DNA of 64,000 nucleotides from Dokdonella sp041395345 (GTDB taxonomy: Bacteria; Pseudomonadota; Gammaproteobacteria; Xanthomonadales; Rhodanobacteraceae). This document shows, piece after piece, positions 1-8,020 of this stretch. The position numbers and the translations under genes were made by a program. The DNA lies in the NCBI RefSeq assembly GCF_041395345.1, contig NZ_JAWLAR010000005.1, positions 62,001-126,000 on the forward strand, given 5' to 3'. Each line of letters opens with the position of its first letter. Position 1 is the stretch's first letter. The notes beneath the pieces are model-generated. The model searched no databases. It was given only the letters and a program-made list of their open reading frames with translations, and was not told the DNA's origin.

Positions 1-1216
1 TACGGTCACCTTCCTTGACACCGGAAACGATCTCGACCGAATTGAGACTGGTTGCGCCCACCACGATCGGCGTGCGCTCGGCGACACCGTCGCGAACAAC
101 GTAGGCAACACGCCCGGCGCCGGTATCCACAAACGGTCCACGCTCGACCATCAGCACATCGGGATGTTCGTCCATCAGGATGCGTGTGGTCAGACGCTGG
201 TTCTGGCGCAGGCCCGCAGGCTTCTTGTCGACAAAGCGGATGCGTCCGCTGACCTGGCCATCGACAACCTCGGGCGAGACCGAACTGATTTCGCCGGCGT
301 AGTTGCCGGAACCGTCGCGGATTTCGGCGCCCATGCCGATCGACAGGTCATGCGCGAAAACTTCAGGGACCTTGACCTCGATCTCGAGCGCACTGAGGTC
401 GACGACGCTCAGGATCGGCGCATTGGCCGCAACATTGGCGCGCTGCTGAACCAGCAACTGGCCGACCTGCCCATCCACAGGCGATCGCACCTTGAGTTCT
501 TCGACCTGGCGCTGCAGGTCTTCGGCCAGCAAACGCTGGCGGTCCAGTGCCAGGCGCTTGCTCTTCAACTCGAAGGCCAGGCTTTCAATGTCGAGCTTCA
601 TGTCGGCTTCGGCATTGGCGACCGTGATATCGGCCTTGGCCAGTGAATCCTGGGTACGCAGCAAATCCATTTCGGACATCGCGCCGGCTTCGTATGCACG
701 CTTGGTCCGCTCGACTTCGCGTTTCGCCGTCTGCTGGTCGATGCGGGCCTGATCGAGAACCTTCTTCGCCGCGAGTTGCTGCTTGCGATGGTCGAGCCCG
801 GCCCGCTCGACTTCGATCTCGAGGCTTTCGCGCGTCGCCTGCTCCTGCTGCAGTCGATTGCTCAGTTCCGGGCTCACCACTTCGGCCAGCACCTGGTCCC
901 TGGAAACCTTGTCGCCGGCATTGACCATGAGCGTGACCGTGCCCGCGTTGGCTGCGTAGAGCGTCGGGCTGACGGCCGCAATGACGCTGCCCTGCACCGA
1001 CACATCGCGTGTCAGGGTTCCGCGCTTGACTTCGGCGACGCGCAGTCGGCTCGAGTTGGCCGAGATATCCGAGGAAAACAGCCGCGTAGCGGTCGGTATG
1101 ACCAGGGCAAGCACCACAATGACGGCCAGCGCAGCGATGCCTGGCTTGATCCAGCGGCGACCGCGCCCGGGTTCAAGCTTGATCTGGCGGTCCTGCGCTG
1201 AGGTATCACGAATCAT
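1..1216 (-). CDS. HlyD/MacA-family efflux periplasmic adaptor, 3' end cut by window edge
   Basis: About 405 residues are visible. The start is the ATG at 1216 (MIRDTSAQDRQ). A single N-terminal membrane anchor lies near residues 26-42 (AALAVIVVLALVIP). It is followed by the first half of a lipoyl-like hairpin (GTVTLMVNAGDKVSRDQVL), a long charged coiled-coil hairpin, the second lipoyl half (VRSPVDGQVGQLLVQQ) and beta-barrel segments. The last visible residues (VEIVSGVKEGDR) match the C-terminal signature of MacA/HlyD adaptors, so only a few residues should be missing. The family links an inner-membrane ABC or RND pump to an outer-membrane channel. The pump gene would lie to the left and is not visible. 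The gene is divergent from the sigma operon at 1457 and shares its upstream region. Family confident, transported substrate unknown. Confidence 0.88.
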   Translation of the reverse strand, partial: MIRDTSAQDRQIKLEPGRGRRWIKPGIAALAVIVVLALVIPTATRLFSSDISANSSRLRVAEVKRGTLTRDVSVQGSVIAAVSPTLYAANAGTVTLMVNAGDKVSRDQVLAEVVSPELSNRLQQEQATRESLEIEVERAGLDHRKQQLAAKKVLDQARIDQQTAKREVERTKRAYEAGAMSEMDLLRTQDSLAKADITVANAEADMKLDIESLAFELKSKRLALDRQRLLAEDLQRQVEELKVRSPVDGQVGQLLVQQRANVAANAPILSVVDLSALEIEVKVPEVFAHDLSIGMGAEIRDGSGNYAGEISSVSPEVVDGQVSGRIRFVDKKPAGLRQNQRLTTRILMDEHPDVLMVERGPFVDTGAGRVAYVVRDGVAERTPIVVGATSLNSVEIVSGVKEGDR

Positions 1217-1295
1217 TCAAGTCTCCATGGGCGAAACCCGGCTGCCGCCCTTGCACTGGGTGATAGCAACACCCATGCCAGAGCTCAAGTGATTG

Positions 1296-1364
1296 ATTAA
1301 CAGACATTTATTGCAGTAGTCCGACCGTTCGGACAGTGTCCGCACACAGCCCGCGGACAACGGC
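1296..1364. promoter_or_regulatory. Cluster of GTCCG inverted repeats between divergent genes
   Basis: The interval between the adaptor gene and the sigma gene contains GTCCGA-CCGT-TCGGAC (1319-1334), then GTCCGC (1338-1343) paired with GCGGAC (1353-1358), and a further CGGAC nearby. That is five GTCCG/CGGAC half sites within about 50 bp. The position between divergent starts suits a shared operator. No binding protein is identifiable in the window, so the role is inference. Confidence 0.4.
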
Positions 1365-1456
1365 GGACGCCCCGGCGGCCAGGCTCCGCGGCCTGCCGCC
1401 CGGTTCGATGGACATGCGTTGCGACCATCACCTGCACGGGAGCATCCTGAGCCAAC

Positions 1457-2041
1457 GTGAACAGCACTTTCTGCATCGACGTCCCCGACCTTCTCGTCGC
1501 GCGCATCCAGCGCGGCGATGTGGCCGCGTTCGAGCAGATCTACCGGATGTTCGAGCGGCCGGCCTGGAATCTCGCCTTGCGCATGCTGGGCAACAGCGAG
1601 GATGCGCGCGAGATCGTGCACGATGCGCTGCTGCGCGTTTTTGAACGCAGCGGCCAGTATCGCGGCAGCTCGCCGTTCTGGGGGTGGGTTCGACAGATCG
1701 TCCTGAACGAGGCATTGATGCGCCTGCGCCGCGATCGCGGTCGCCCCAACCAGACCCTGGATGACGGCGACGAGCTGCCTGCGGAAACGGCGCCACCCTG
1801 GGCTACGGCCGAATCCGGATTGCTCGAAGCCGCGCTGAGGCAATTGCCCAACACGACACGCAGCGTGATCTGGCTCTATCACGTGGAAGGACACACGCAT
1901 GCCGAGATCGCCGAGTTGACCGGCAACTCGGTCAGTTTTTCCAAATCCCAACTCGCACGCGGCACCGCACGCTTGCGCCAACTGCTGGCAACCCCAGAAG
2001 CAGGTGAACCATGTTCCTTATCATCCCGGGCGACGGCATGA
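1457..2041 (+). CDS. ECF-type RNA polymerase sigma-70 factor
   Basis: 194 residues, GTG start. Region 2 spans about residues 17-92 (GDVAAFEQIYRMF, then a NSEDAREIVHDALLRVF segment, then WVRQIVLNEALMRLRR), matching the -10 recognition helices of extracytoplasmic-function sigma factors. Region 4 spans about 127-177 (LPNTTRSVIWLYHVEGHTHA, ending in a helix-turn-helix) for -35 recognition. The size is normal for the family. The next gene overlaps the 3' end and looks like its membrane anti-sigma factor, followed by a PDZ protein, so the three form one envelope-sensing operon. No Shine-Dalgarno sequence stands out before the GTG, so the exact start is less certain than the identity. Confidence 0.9.
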   Translation: MNSTFCIDVPDLLVARIQRGDVAAFEQIYRMFERPAWNLALRMLGNSEDAREIVHDALLRVFERSGQYRGSSPFWGWVRQIVLNEALMRLRRDRGRPNQTLDDGDELPAETAPPWATAESGLLEAALRQLPNTTRSVIWLYHVEGHTHAEIAELTGNSVSFSKSQLARGTARLRQLLATPEAGEPCSLSSRATA

Positions 2042-2574
2042 AGCCGCTCGATCCGCTCGCCGAGGCCCTGCGTGGCCTGCCGACAGCCGAGCCACCACCG
2101 GATCTGTTCGCGCAGGTGTCCGACAGCCTGCGTCGGCGGCGTTCGCGTCGACGCTGGATGGTGCCCGCGGCGCTGGCCGCGAGCGTGCTGCTCGGAGTGC
2201 TGTTGATCTGGCCAGACACGGCGCATACGCCACCTGCGGTCGTGCCGTCCGCATCGCCAGCGGTGTCTTCGCCGGCGTCGCCGATCAGCGAGATCGAACG
2301 GCTGCGCGCAGATTCGAAGATTCTCGAAGCCTGGCTTGGCGGCCTGCCTGGAGAGGCCCCACGCGATGGACGCAGCCTGATGGCGAGTGCCGAGATCGAG
2401 GACCTCGTCGGTCTGATCGATGTGCAGCTCTCCGCCACGCGCAACGAGGCCGAATCACTGCCGCTATGGCGCCAGCGCGTCGCTTTGCTTGAAGAACTTG
2501 CGAGCATCCGCAGCGAACCGCTGACAAGCGTGGCCTTTGCGGGTCTTCCCGAATCCTCACCCAACACATTCTGA
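2011..2574 (+). CDS. Probable membrane anti-sigma factor partner of the 1457 sigma gene
   Basis: 187 residues from 2011. That start has a good AGGTGA site just upstream. A second ATG at 2038 (MKPLDPLAEALRGLP) forms an ATGA overlap with the sigma stop and is an equally plausible start. An N-terminal cytoplasmic segment of about 45 residues is followed by an Arg-rich stop (RRRRSRRR) and one transmembrane helix (PAALAASVLLGVLLIW, about residues 51-66), then a periplasmic domain. There is no HxxxCxxC zinc motif, so it is not a ZAS-type anti-sigma. The assignment rests on position, coupling and topology rather than a recognised domain. Confidence 0.65.
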   Translation: MFLIIPGDGMKPLDPLAEALRGLPTAEPPPDLFAQVSDSLRRRRSRRRWMVPAALAASVLLGVLLIWPDTAHTPPAVVPSASPAVSSPASPISEIERLRADSKILEAWLGGLPGEAPRDGRSLMASAEIEDLVGLIDVQLSATRNEAESLPLWRQRVALLEELASIRSEPLTSVAFAGLPESSPNTF

Positions 2575-2595
2575 TAATCGAGCCAGGAAACGATC

Positions 2596-3822
2596 ATGAT
2601 TTCACCACGCCTGATACTTCTGCTCGGCGTCCTCCTGCAGACCAGCCCTCTCGTTGCGGCGCCAGAGACACCCTCCGCCAAGACCGATGAAAAGGCAGCA
2701 GCGGCTGCACAGACCCGCGCCGAATTGGCGGAATTGCGCAAGCAGATCGGCGAATTGTCGCGACGCATGGCCGAACTCTCTCTTGAGCTGGGCGACGTCG
2801 GTCCGCAGGGTTATGCATTCCGCTACCTGAACGATCAGGATAGGGCCATGGTGGGCGTGGTCCTTTCAAGCGAGCCCAAGGGAGCACGCATCGACGCGGT
2901 CACACCGGACGGTCCGGCCGCGCGCGCTGGCATCCATAGCGGTGACCTGCTGGTCAGCATCAACGGGGAGTCGCTGGTGTTGGGCACGGGCGGCGACCCG
3001 GTCAAGAAGGCGGGCGACATGCTCGGAAAACTGAAACCCGGAGAAGCCGTCCGACTGGGTTATCGCCGTGGTGCCCGTGATACGACCGTGGTCGAAGTCA
3101 AGGCGGAGCGTCGCGAGGCCTGGAACTGGCAAACCCTGTTTGCCGCAGATGCCGACCTGGAAGCTGCGATCGACAAGGATCATCAGCGCGACATCGAGCG
3201 CCGCATCGAAGTGATCATGAGCCGGCAGGGCTCGGAAGCGGAGCGTGAGGCTGCAGTGGATGCACGAAAGAGCTTGCTCCAGTCACGCTCCCTGGCCTGG
3301 CGCAGCAGCCATGATGGAGCGGGTGAAGGCGCTGACCCCGTCCCCATGCATTTCGAAATGATGCATGAGTCCATGCCATGGTGGGGAATCAATCTTGCCT
3401 CGTTGAACGCGGATCTCGGTCACTACTTCGGCACCGACAGCGGCGTTCTCGTCCTTTCGGCCAGCGAGGAAGCCCTGCCCGACATCAAGGCCGGTGATGT
3501 CATACGCCGGATTGCGGATACCCCTGTGGCAAGGCCCGAACAGGCCTTGCGTACCTTGCGAGACCAGGACGCCGGTCAGCTGGTGAAGCTCGACATACTG
3601 CGCGATCGCAAGCCGATGACGCTGACGATCAGGGCACCGAAGTACAAGGCCCTGTTCAGCGTGGGTGCACCGCCTGCACCACCGGCCCCGCCTAAACCGC
3701 CAAAGGCACCGGCTCCGGTCAAGCCTGTGAGCCCGCCGCCTCCGTCGCCGCCGCCTGCCCCGCCTGTGCCACCGACGCCACCGGATCCGCCAACAAGCCC
3801 TGAGGATGCCGCCATCTTCTAG
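2596..3822 (+). CDS. Secreted protein with two PDZ domains and a proline-rich tail
   Basis: 408 residues with a signal peptide (about 1-22, ending PLVAA). A short coiled coil follows (about 35-65, ELAELRKQIGELSRRMAEL). The first PDZ domain is at about 80-170 (VVLSSEPKGARIDAVTPDGP, then ARAGIHSGDLLVSINGE). The second is at about 265-350 (IKAGDVIRRIADTPV). The last 50 residues are almost only Pro, Ala and Lys or Ser. There is no protease domain, so this is not DegS or HtrA; it may bind unfolded envelope proteins or sense them for the upstream anti-sigma. It starts 21 bp after the anti-sigma gene with an AGGAAA site, so it is third in the operon. Confidence 0.82.
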   Translation: MISPRLILLLGVLLQTSPLVAAPETPSAKTDEKAAAAAQTRAELAELRKQIGELSRRMAELSLELGDVGPQGYAFRYLNDQDRAMVGVVLSSEPKGARIDAVTPDGPAARAGIHSGDLLVSINGESLVLGTGGDPVKKAGDMLGKLKPGEAVRLGYRRGARDTTVVEVKAERREAWNWQTLFAADADLEAAIDKDHQRDIERRIEVIMSRQGSEAEREAAVDARKSLLQSRSLAWRSSHDGAGEGADPVPMHFEMMHESMPWWGINLASLNADLGHYFGTDSGVLVLSASEEALPDIKAGDVIRRIADTPVARPEQALRTLRDQDAGQLVKLDILRDRKPMTLTIRAPKYKALFSVGAPPAPPAPPKPPKAPAPVKPVSPPPPSPPPAPPVPPTPPDPPTSPEDAAIF

Positions 3823-4100
3823 CGCGCAGGCTGAATGAATGCGGGTGACGTCTGCCCGCGACCTGTCGTTCATCGAAGCGGTTGCGAGGATCGCGATGGC
3901 AGACGCCTCTGCTGGCTGAGCGAGGTGCCCGGGCTTCCGGCGAATGGCGCGCATCGGCAATCCGGCGGACAGCCCCCGCGACCTGCCTCCGCCTGCTTCC
4001 GCGCATGCCTGCATGCACCAGGCGGGCGTGACCTCCAGCGCCTCCGCAACCGCCCGGCGACGCCGCTTTGCTATGATCGGTCGGCACGAGGACAGGGGAC

Positions 4101-7067
4101 ATGACCGACGGCATCCAGGACATTCCTGGCTACGAGATGATCAGCGAGTTGGGTGAGGGCGGCATGGCAACCGTCTATCTCGCCATACAGCATTCGCTGG
4201 ATCGCAAGGTTGCCATCAAGGTCATGCGCCGGGAACTGCGCGTGAGCAGCGGGCCCATGCCCGAATTCGAGCGGCGCTTCCTGCTCGAAGGCCGCACCAT
4301 GGCGAAGCTGCCGCATCGCAATATCGTTGCGGTCTACGACATCGTTACACGCGACGACATCGCCTATATCTCGATGGAGTTGCTCGAGGGCGGGACGCTC
4401 TCGGAACGCATGCGTACTGGCCTCTCGCTCGGCGAGGCGATCGGCATTGTCGTCCAGCTCGCGAATGGTCTCGAGTATGCCCATCGCAATGGCGTCATCC
4501 ATCGCGACCTGAAACCCTCGAACGTGATGTTCCGCGATTCGAGTACACCGGTGTTGACCGATTTCGGCATTGCCAAGCAATCCGATGTCCTTGCATCGCG
4601 CATTACCCAGACCGGCATGGTGCTCGGTACGCCGACCTACATGAGCCCGGAACAGGCCAGCGGGCGCGAAATCGACGGCCGCGCGGACCAGTACGCCCTG
4701 GGCATCCTGTTCTACGAAATGCTGACCGGAAGCCCGCCGTTCACCGGTGAGAACCCGATGAACGTACTGATGGGGCATGCGCTGCAGCCACCGCCGCCGC
4801 TGCCGGATGACCTGCAACCGCTGCAGCCGATCTTCGATCGCATGCTGGCCAAGGATCCCAACGACCGGTTCGATAACCTGCAGGACTTCGTCAAGGCGCT
4901 GCGCGGTCTGGTCGTGGGCAACGACGCGCTCGGAAAGAAGCTCGGCGACATCACGGCGGCTACAGCTTCGGAGCGACTGCGCGCACTCGGCTTCTCCGGT
5001 GACTACACCGACGGCGACAGCGGCTTTGCCCTCGATCTGCTTCGCATGCCGCAAACCGACCCGGCCATCGGCGTACACACGACTTCGCGAATGATCGCGG
5101 TCATGCGCGAGCGACCGCGCATGCTCGCGACCGTGGCCGCAGTTCTTGGCGTCATCATCATCGGACTCGTACTCTGGGCTGCATTCAAGCCACGCACCCT
5201 GAGCCAGGACGACCAGTACCTGGTGCGCACCCTGCTGCGCGAGGCGGATCGCCTCGTCGCCAGCGGCGACTTGCTGACACCGCCCGGCGAGAATGCCTTT
5301 GAAGACCTTCAGAAAGTCCTGCAGAAGGATCCCGAAAACGAGCGCGGCCTGGAACTGCTGGGACAGATTGCCGCCCAACTCCGTGGCGAGGCAGAGAAGG
5401 CCCTGGGTGACGGCAATCTTGAAATCGCCGGGGAAAAGGCGAATCAGGCCCTCCTGGTCAGTCCCGATGACGCCGAGGTTCAAGCTCTGGTCAAACGCAT
5501 TGCCGAAGAGCAGGAACAGCGTGAAGTCGCCGCGCGCGTCGACGAACTCCTGCGCAAGGCGAAAGAGGCGGAGGATCGCCAGCAACGAACCGGCCCCGAC
5601 GGGGCGTATGCCTTGCTGCGCACTGCATTGAGCCTGGCACCCCTGAATCGCGACGTGCAGACGCGCCTGAAAGCCGTGACCGATGCCGAATTTGCTCGCG
5701 TGCGGGAACAGTTGCGCGCCGGCGATGCCGAGCAGGCCGGCGCAACTCTGGCAGCGCTGCAAGCGGAGTTCGGTTCGGACCCCGCCTTTGCCGCACTCGA
5801 TCAGGAAATCCGCCAGGCCCGATCAAGCCAGCAAAGCGCCCGCCGCATCGCGGAATTGCTCGACAAGGCGCGCTCCGCACTGAACGCCGGCAAGGTCAGC
5901 GATCCCGCCGGCGACAACGCCTTCGACTGGTTCGAACAGGCCCGCCAGGTCGACAGCAACAATGCCGAGGTCAACGAGTTCAAGCAGACTCTGGCAGCGC
6001 GAATCCTGGACGAAGCCCAGGCCGCACAGGCCCGCGCGGATGCCGAAGTCGCGCTGGACCGGTCCGAATTGGCACTTCGGGTGGATCCCAATCTGAATGC
6101 CGCGATCGGCATTCGTGATGAAGCACAGAAGACACTGGGATCGCAGCGCGCTGCGATAGCATCGAAGCTGAATCTCGCCCGCTCCTCCATCGCTTCCGGA
6201 AAACTGCTGCCCCCGGCGGCCGACAACGCACGCGATGTACTCGATCAGTTGCTCTTGCTGGATCCGCAAAACGCCGACGCGCTGAAGATGCGCGAAGCAT
6301 TGCCGCGTGTCGTGGCCGATGCGCTGCGTGGCGCCATCGAACGCAACGACCTTGAATACGCCTCGGATCTTGCCGATGCGGCTGCACAGGCCTACCCCTC
6401 GGATTCGAGAATCGCAGGCTTGACGGGTGAGGTACGCAAGCGTGAAGCGGAACTGAAGGTCGAACAGGCGCGGCAAGCGAATGAAAAGCAGCTCGCCGCG
6501 CTACTGCAAAACCGCCCCATGAGTGCCGAGGACGCCGGCGCTGCCGCGCAGGCCATCCTGACCCTGCGTGAGGTCGACAGTGCAGCCAGCGCGCGCTTCG
6601 AAGCGCAGCTGGAAAAGGTTCTTGCCGACGATGTCCAGAATGCACGCACGCTGGAGGCCGGCAAGGCCAGTCTCCAGGCCGTCAACGCCGCCAGCAGCAA
6701 GCTCACCGGGAGCAAGCGCCTGGCCACGATCACGGCAACCGCCAACGCCAGTGTCGCGGCCTTGCAGAAACAGCGTGACGAAGAAGCCGCCGCACAGAAT
6801 GGCGAGCTGGTCATCAACGCCTTGCCCTGGGGTCTGGTGGATCAGGTCCTGGATGCCTCGCGCAAACCGGTCGCCCTGCCCGCCGAACGCAGTACGCCGC
6901 TGATACTGAATGTTCCTGCGGGAAGCTACTACATCACCTTGCGCCACCCCCAATCGAGCAAGCCGGTCTCGACGTTCGCGCGAGTCAGCGCCGGCAAGCG
7001 CAGCCAGACCAGCGGCAGTTTCCCTACCCTGAGCGCCGAGGAGTACATCAATCGTGCCGGCCTCTAG
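4101..7067 (+). CDS. Transmembrane Ser/Thr protein kinase (PknB/STPK type) with C-terminal PEGA-like domain
   Basis: 988 residues, ATG preceded by AGGGG. The N-terminal kinase domain (about 10-270) has the Gly loop GEGGMATVYLA, Lys40 in VAIK, HRDLKPSN at 134-141, DFG at 154-156 and the SPEQ activation segment, so it should be active. A single membrane helix is near 342-363 (VAAVLGVIIIGLVLWAAF). The remaining 620 residues should lie outside the membrane: Ala/Glu-rich, with repeated elements such as AGKVSDPAGDNAFD and SGKLLPPAADNARD that suggest TPR-like helical repeats. The end (about 903-980, GELVINALPWG, then PAGSYYITLRH) resembles a PEGA domain. The next gene overlaps it by 14 bp. Substrates are unknown. 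Confidence 0.92.
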   Translation: MTDGIQDIPGYEMISELGEGGMATVYLAIQHSLDRKVAIKVMRRELRVSSGPMPEFERRFLLEGRTMAKLPHRNIVAVYDIVTRDDIAYISMELLEGGTLSERMRTGLSLGEAIGIVVQLANGLEYAHRNGVIHRDLKPSNVMFRDSSTPVLTDFGIAKQSDVLASRITQTGMVLGTPTYMSPEQASGREIDGRADQYALGILFYEMLTGSPPFTGENPMNVLMGHALQPPPPLPDDLQPLQPIFDRMLAKDPNDRFDNLQDFVKALRGLVVGNDALGKKLGDITAATASERLRALGFSGDYTDGDSGFALDLLRMPQTDPAIGVHTTSRMIAVMRERPRMLATVAAVLGVIIIGLVLWAAFKPRTLSQDDQYLVRTLLREADRLVASGDLLTPPGENAFEDLQKVLQKDPENERGLELLGQIAAQLRGEAEKALGDGNLEIAGEKANQALLVSPDDAEVQALVKRIAEEQEQREVAARVDELLRKAKEAEDRQQRTGPDGAYALLRTALSLAPLNRDVQTRLKAVTDAEFARVREQLRAGDAEQAGATLAALQAEFGSDPAFAALDQEIRQARSSQQSARRIAELLDKARSALNAGKVSDPAGDNAFDWFEQARQVDSNNAEVNEFKQTLAARILDEAQAAQARADAEVALDRSELALRVDPNLNAAIGIRDEAQKTLGSQRAAIASKLNLARSSIASGKLLPPAADNARDVLDQLLLLDPQNADALKMREALPRVVADALRGAIERNDLEYASDLADAAAQAYPSDSRIAGLTGEVRKREAELKVEQARQANEKQLAALLQNRPMSAEDAGAAAQAILTLREVDSAASARFEAQLEKVLADDVQNARTLEAGKASLQAVNAASSKLTGSKRLATITATANASVAALQKQRDEEAAAQNGELVINALPWGLVDQVLDASRKPVALPAERSTPLILNVPAGSYYITLRHPQSSKPVSTFARVSAGKRSQTSGSFPTLSAEEYINRAGL

Positions 7068-7917
7068 GGCAACGCAAGTTGCAGCGGCCCTGCTCACGCT
7101 GGGCATGCTCGTCTGCGCACCCGCTCTGGCCGATTGGAAACAGGACTATGCGCGCGGACTGGAAGCCGCACAGGACGGCAAGTGGGCTGACGTCGAGCGC
7201 TACATGCAGAGTGCCCTGGCCGGCAATGCCACACCCGCCAAGCGCCTGCGAGTGTACGGCCAACGCTACGAAATCTACGCACCGCAACACTATGCCGGCC
7301 TCGCCGCGCAACGCCAGGGGGATTGCAAGGCAGCGTTGCGATTCTGGTCACAGGGCGGCAATGAATCCTTCATTCAGGGCTTTCCCGAATTGGCAGCGGA
7401 AGAGCGGGAGGCGCGCCTGAAGTGCGGCAGTCAGCTGGCCAGCCAGGACAAGCCTGCGACAACGCCCACGACTGCGCCCAAGCCTCCGCCCAAGGCAGTC
7501 GTCGACGCCACTCCGCCCGTGCAGCCGCCGCCAGTAGCTCCACCCAAGCCGCCGCCGACGCCACCGCCACGCCCGGTTGCGCAGGTCCCGGTCCAGCCGT
7601 CACCCCCCAGCTCGAGCGGAAGCTCATCGGGTGTTTCCGAGCAGATCCTGCGCCCACTGGTTGATGCCTACCTGGCGGGTCGCTACGCCGACGTACTCAA
7701 ACTCAGCACGAAGGTTCCGCCATCGCCGAAGCTGCGCTGGCACATGCTGACCTTGCGCGCGGCGGCCGCCTACAACCTGTCCCAGCTCGATGGCGATTCA
7801 GGTGCCACCCGTATCGCCAGGGAGGCCGCCAGTGAAGCGCGCAAGGGCGAACCCGGACTCAAGCCGGATGCACGCTTCTACTCTCCGAGATTCCTGAATT
7901 TCTACGCTGGAGGCTAG
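7054..7917 (+). CDS. Secreted protein of unknown function coupled to the kinase gene
   Basis: 287 residues, GTG start within the kinase 3' end (14-bp overlap) with a GAGGAG site upstream. A signal peptide covers about residues 1-26 (cut after APALA). An N-terminal helical domain (about 27-130: DYARGLEAAQDGKWADVERY and LAAQRQGDCKAALRFW) looks like TPR repeats. A Pro-rich linker (about 140-190) leads to a second helical domain (about 195-287: PLVDAYLAGRYADVLKLS). No catalytic motif was recognised. The overlap suggests it works with the outer part of the kinase, perhaps as a sensory partner; that is inference. Confidence 0.75.
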   Translation: MPASRATQVAAALLTLGMLVCAPALADWKQDYARGLEAAQDGKWADVERYMQSALAGNATPAKRLRVYGQRYEIYAPQHYAGLAAQRQGDCKAALRFWSQGGNESFIQGFPELAAEEREARLKCGSQLASQDKPATTPTTAPKPPPKAVVDATPPVQPPPVAPPKPPPTPPPRPVAQVPVQPSPPSSSGSSSGVSEQILRPLVDAYLAGRYADVLKLSTKVPPSPKLRWHMLTLRAAAAYNLSQLDGDSGATRIAREAASEARKGEPGLKPDARFYSPRFLNFYAGG

Positions 7918-7949
7918 ACGTCTCGCCAACCCGGCGGTTGCCGGACGGC

Positions 7950-7991
7950 AAAAAAGAAACCCGCCTTCCCACAATGACGGGAAGACGGGTT
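7950..7991 (-). terminator. Rho-independent terminator of the FadL-type porin gene
   Basis: Inverted repeat AACCCG-C-CTTCCC / GGGAAG-A-CGGGTT around the loop ACAATGAC. On the minus strand the stem is followed by TTTCTTTTTT. It lies about 30 bp past the stop of the porin gene at 8021. On the plus strand no T run follows, so it mainly serves the minus-strand gene. Confidence 0.8.
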
Positions 7992-8020
7992 GCTGGCGAC
8001 TCTACCGGTGACTGCAGGAG

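Noticed and set aside
164..1201. Plus-strand open frames over the left 1.2 kb
   Set aside because: They are shadows of the minus-strand efflux adaptor, whose frame has lipoyl, hairpin and barrel text throughout and runs off the left edge.
4071..5762. 563-residue minus-strand open frame
   Set aside because: Lies wholly opposite the kinase domain and the start of the outer region; composition is that of an antisense frame in GC-rich DNA.
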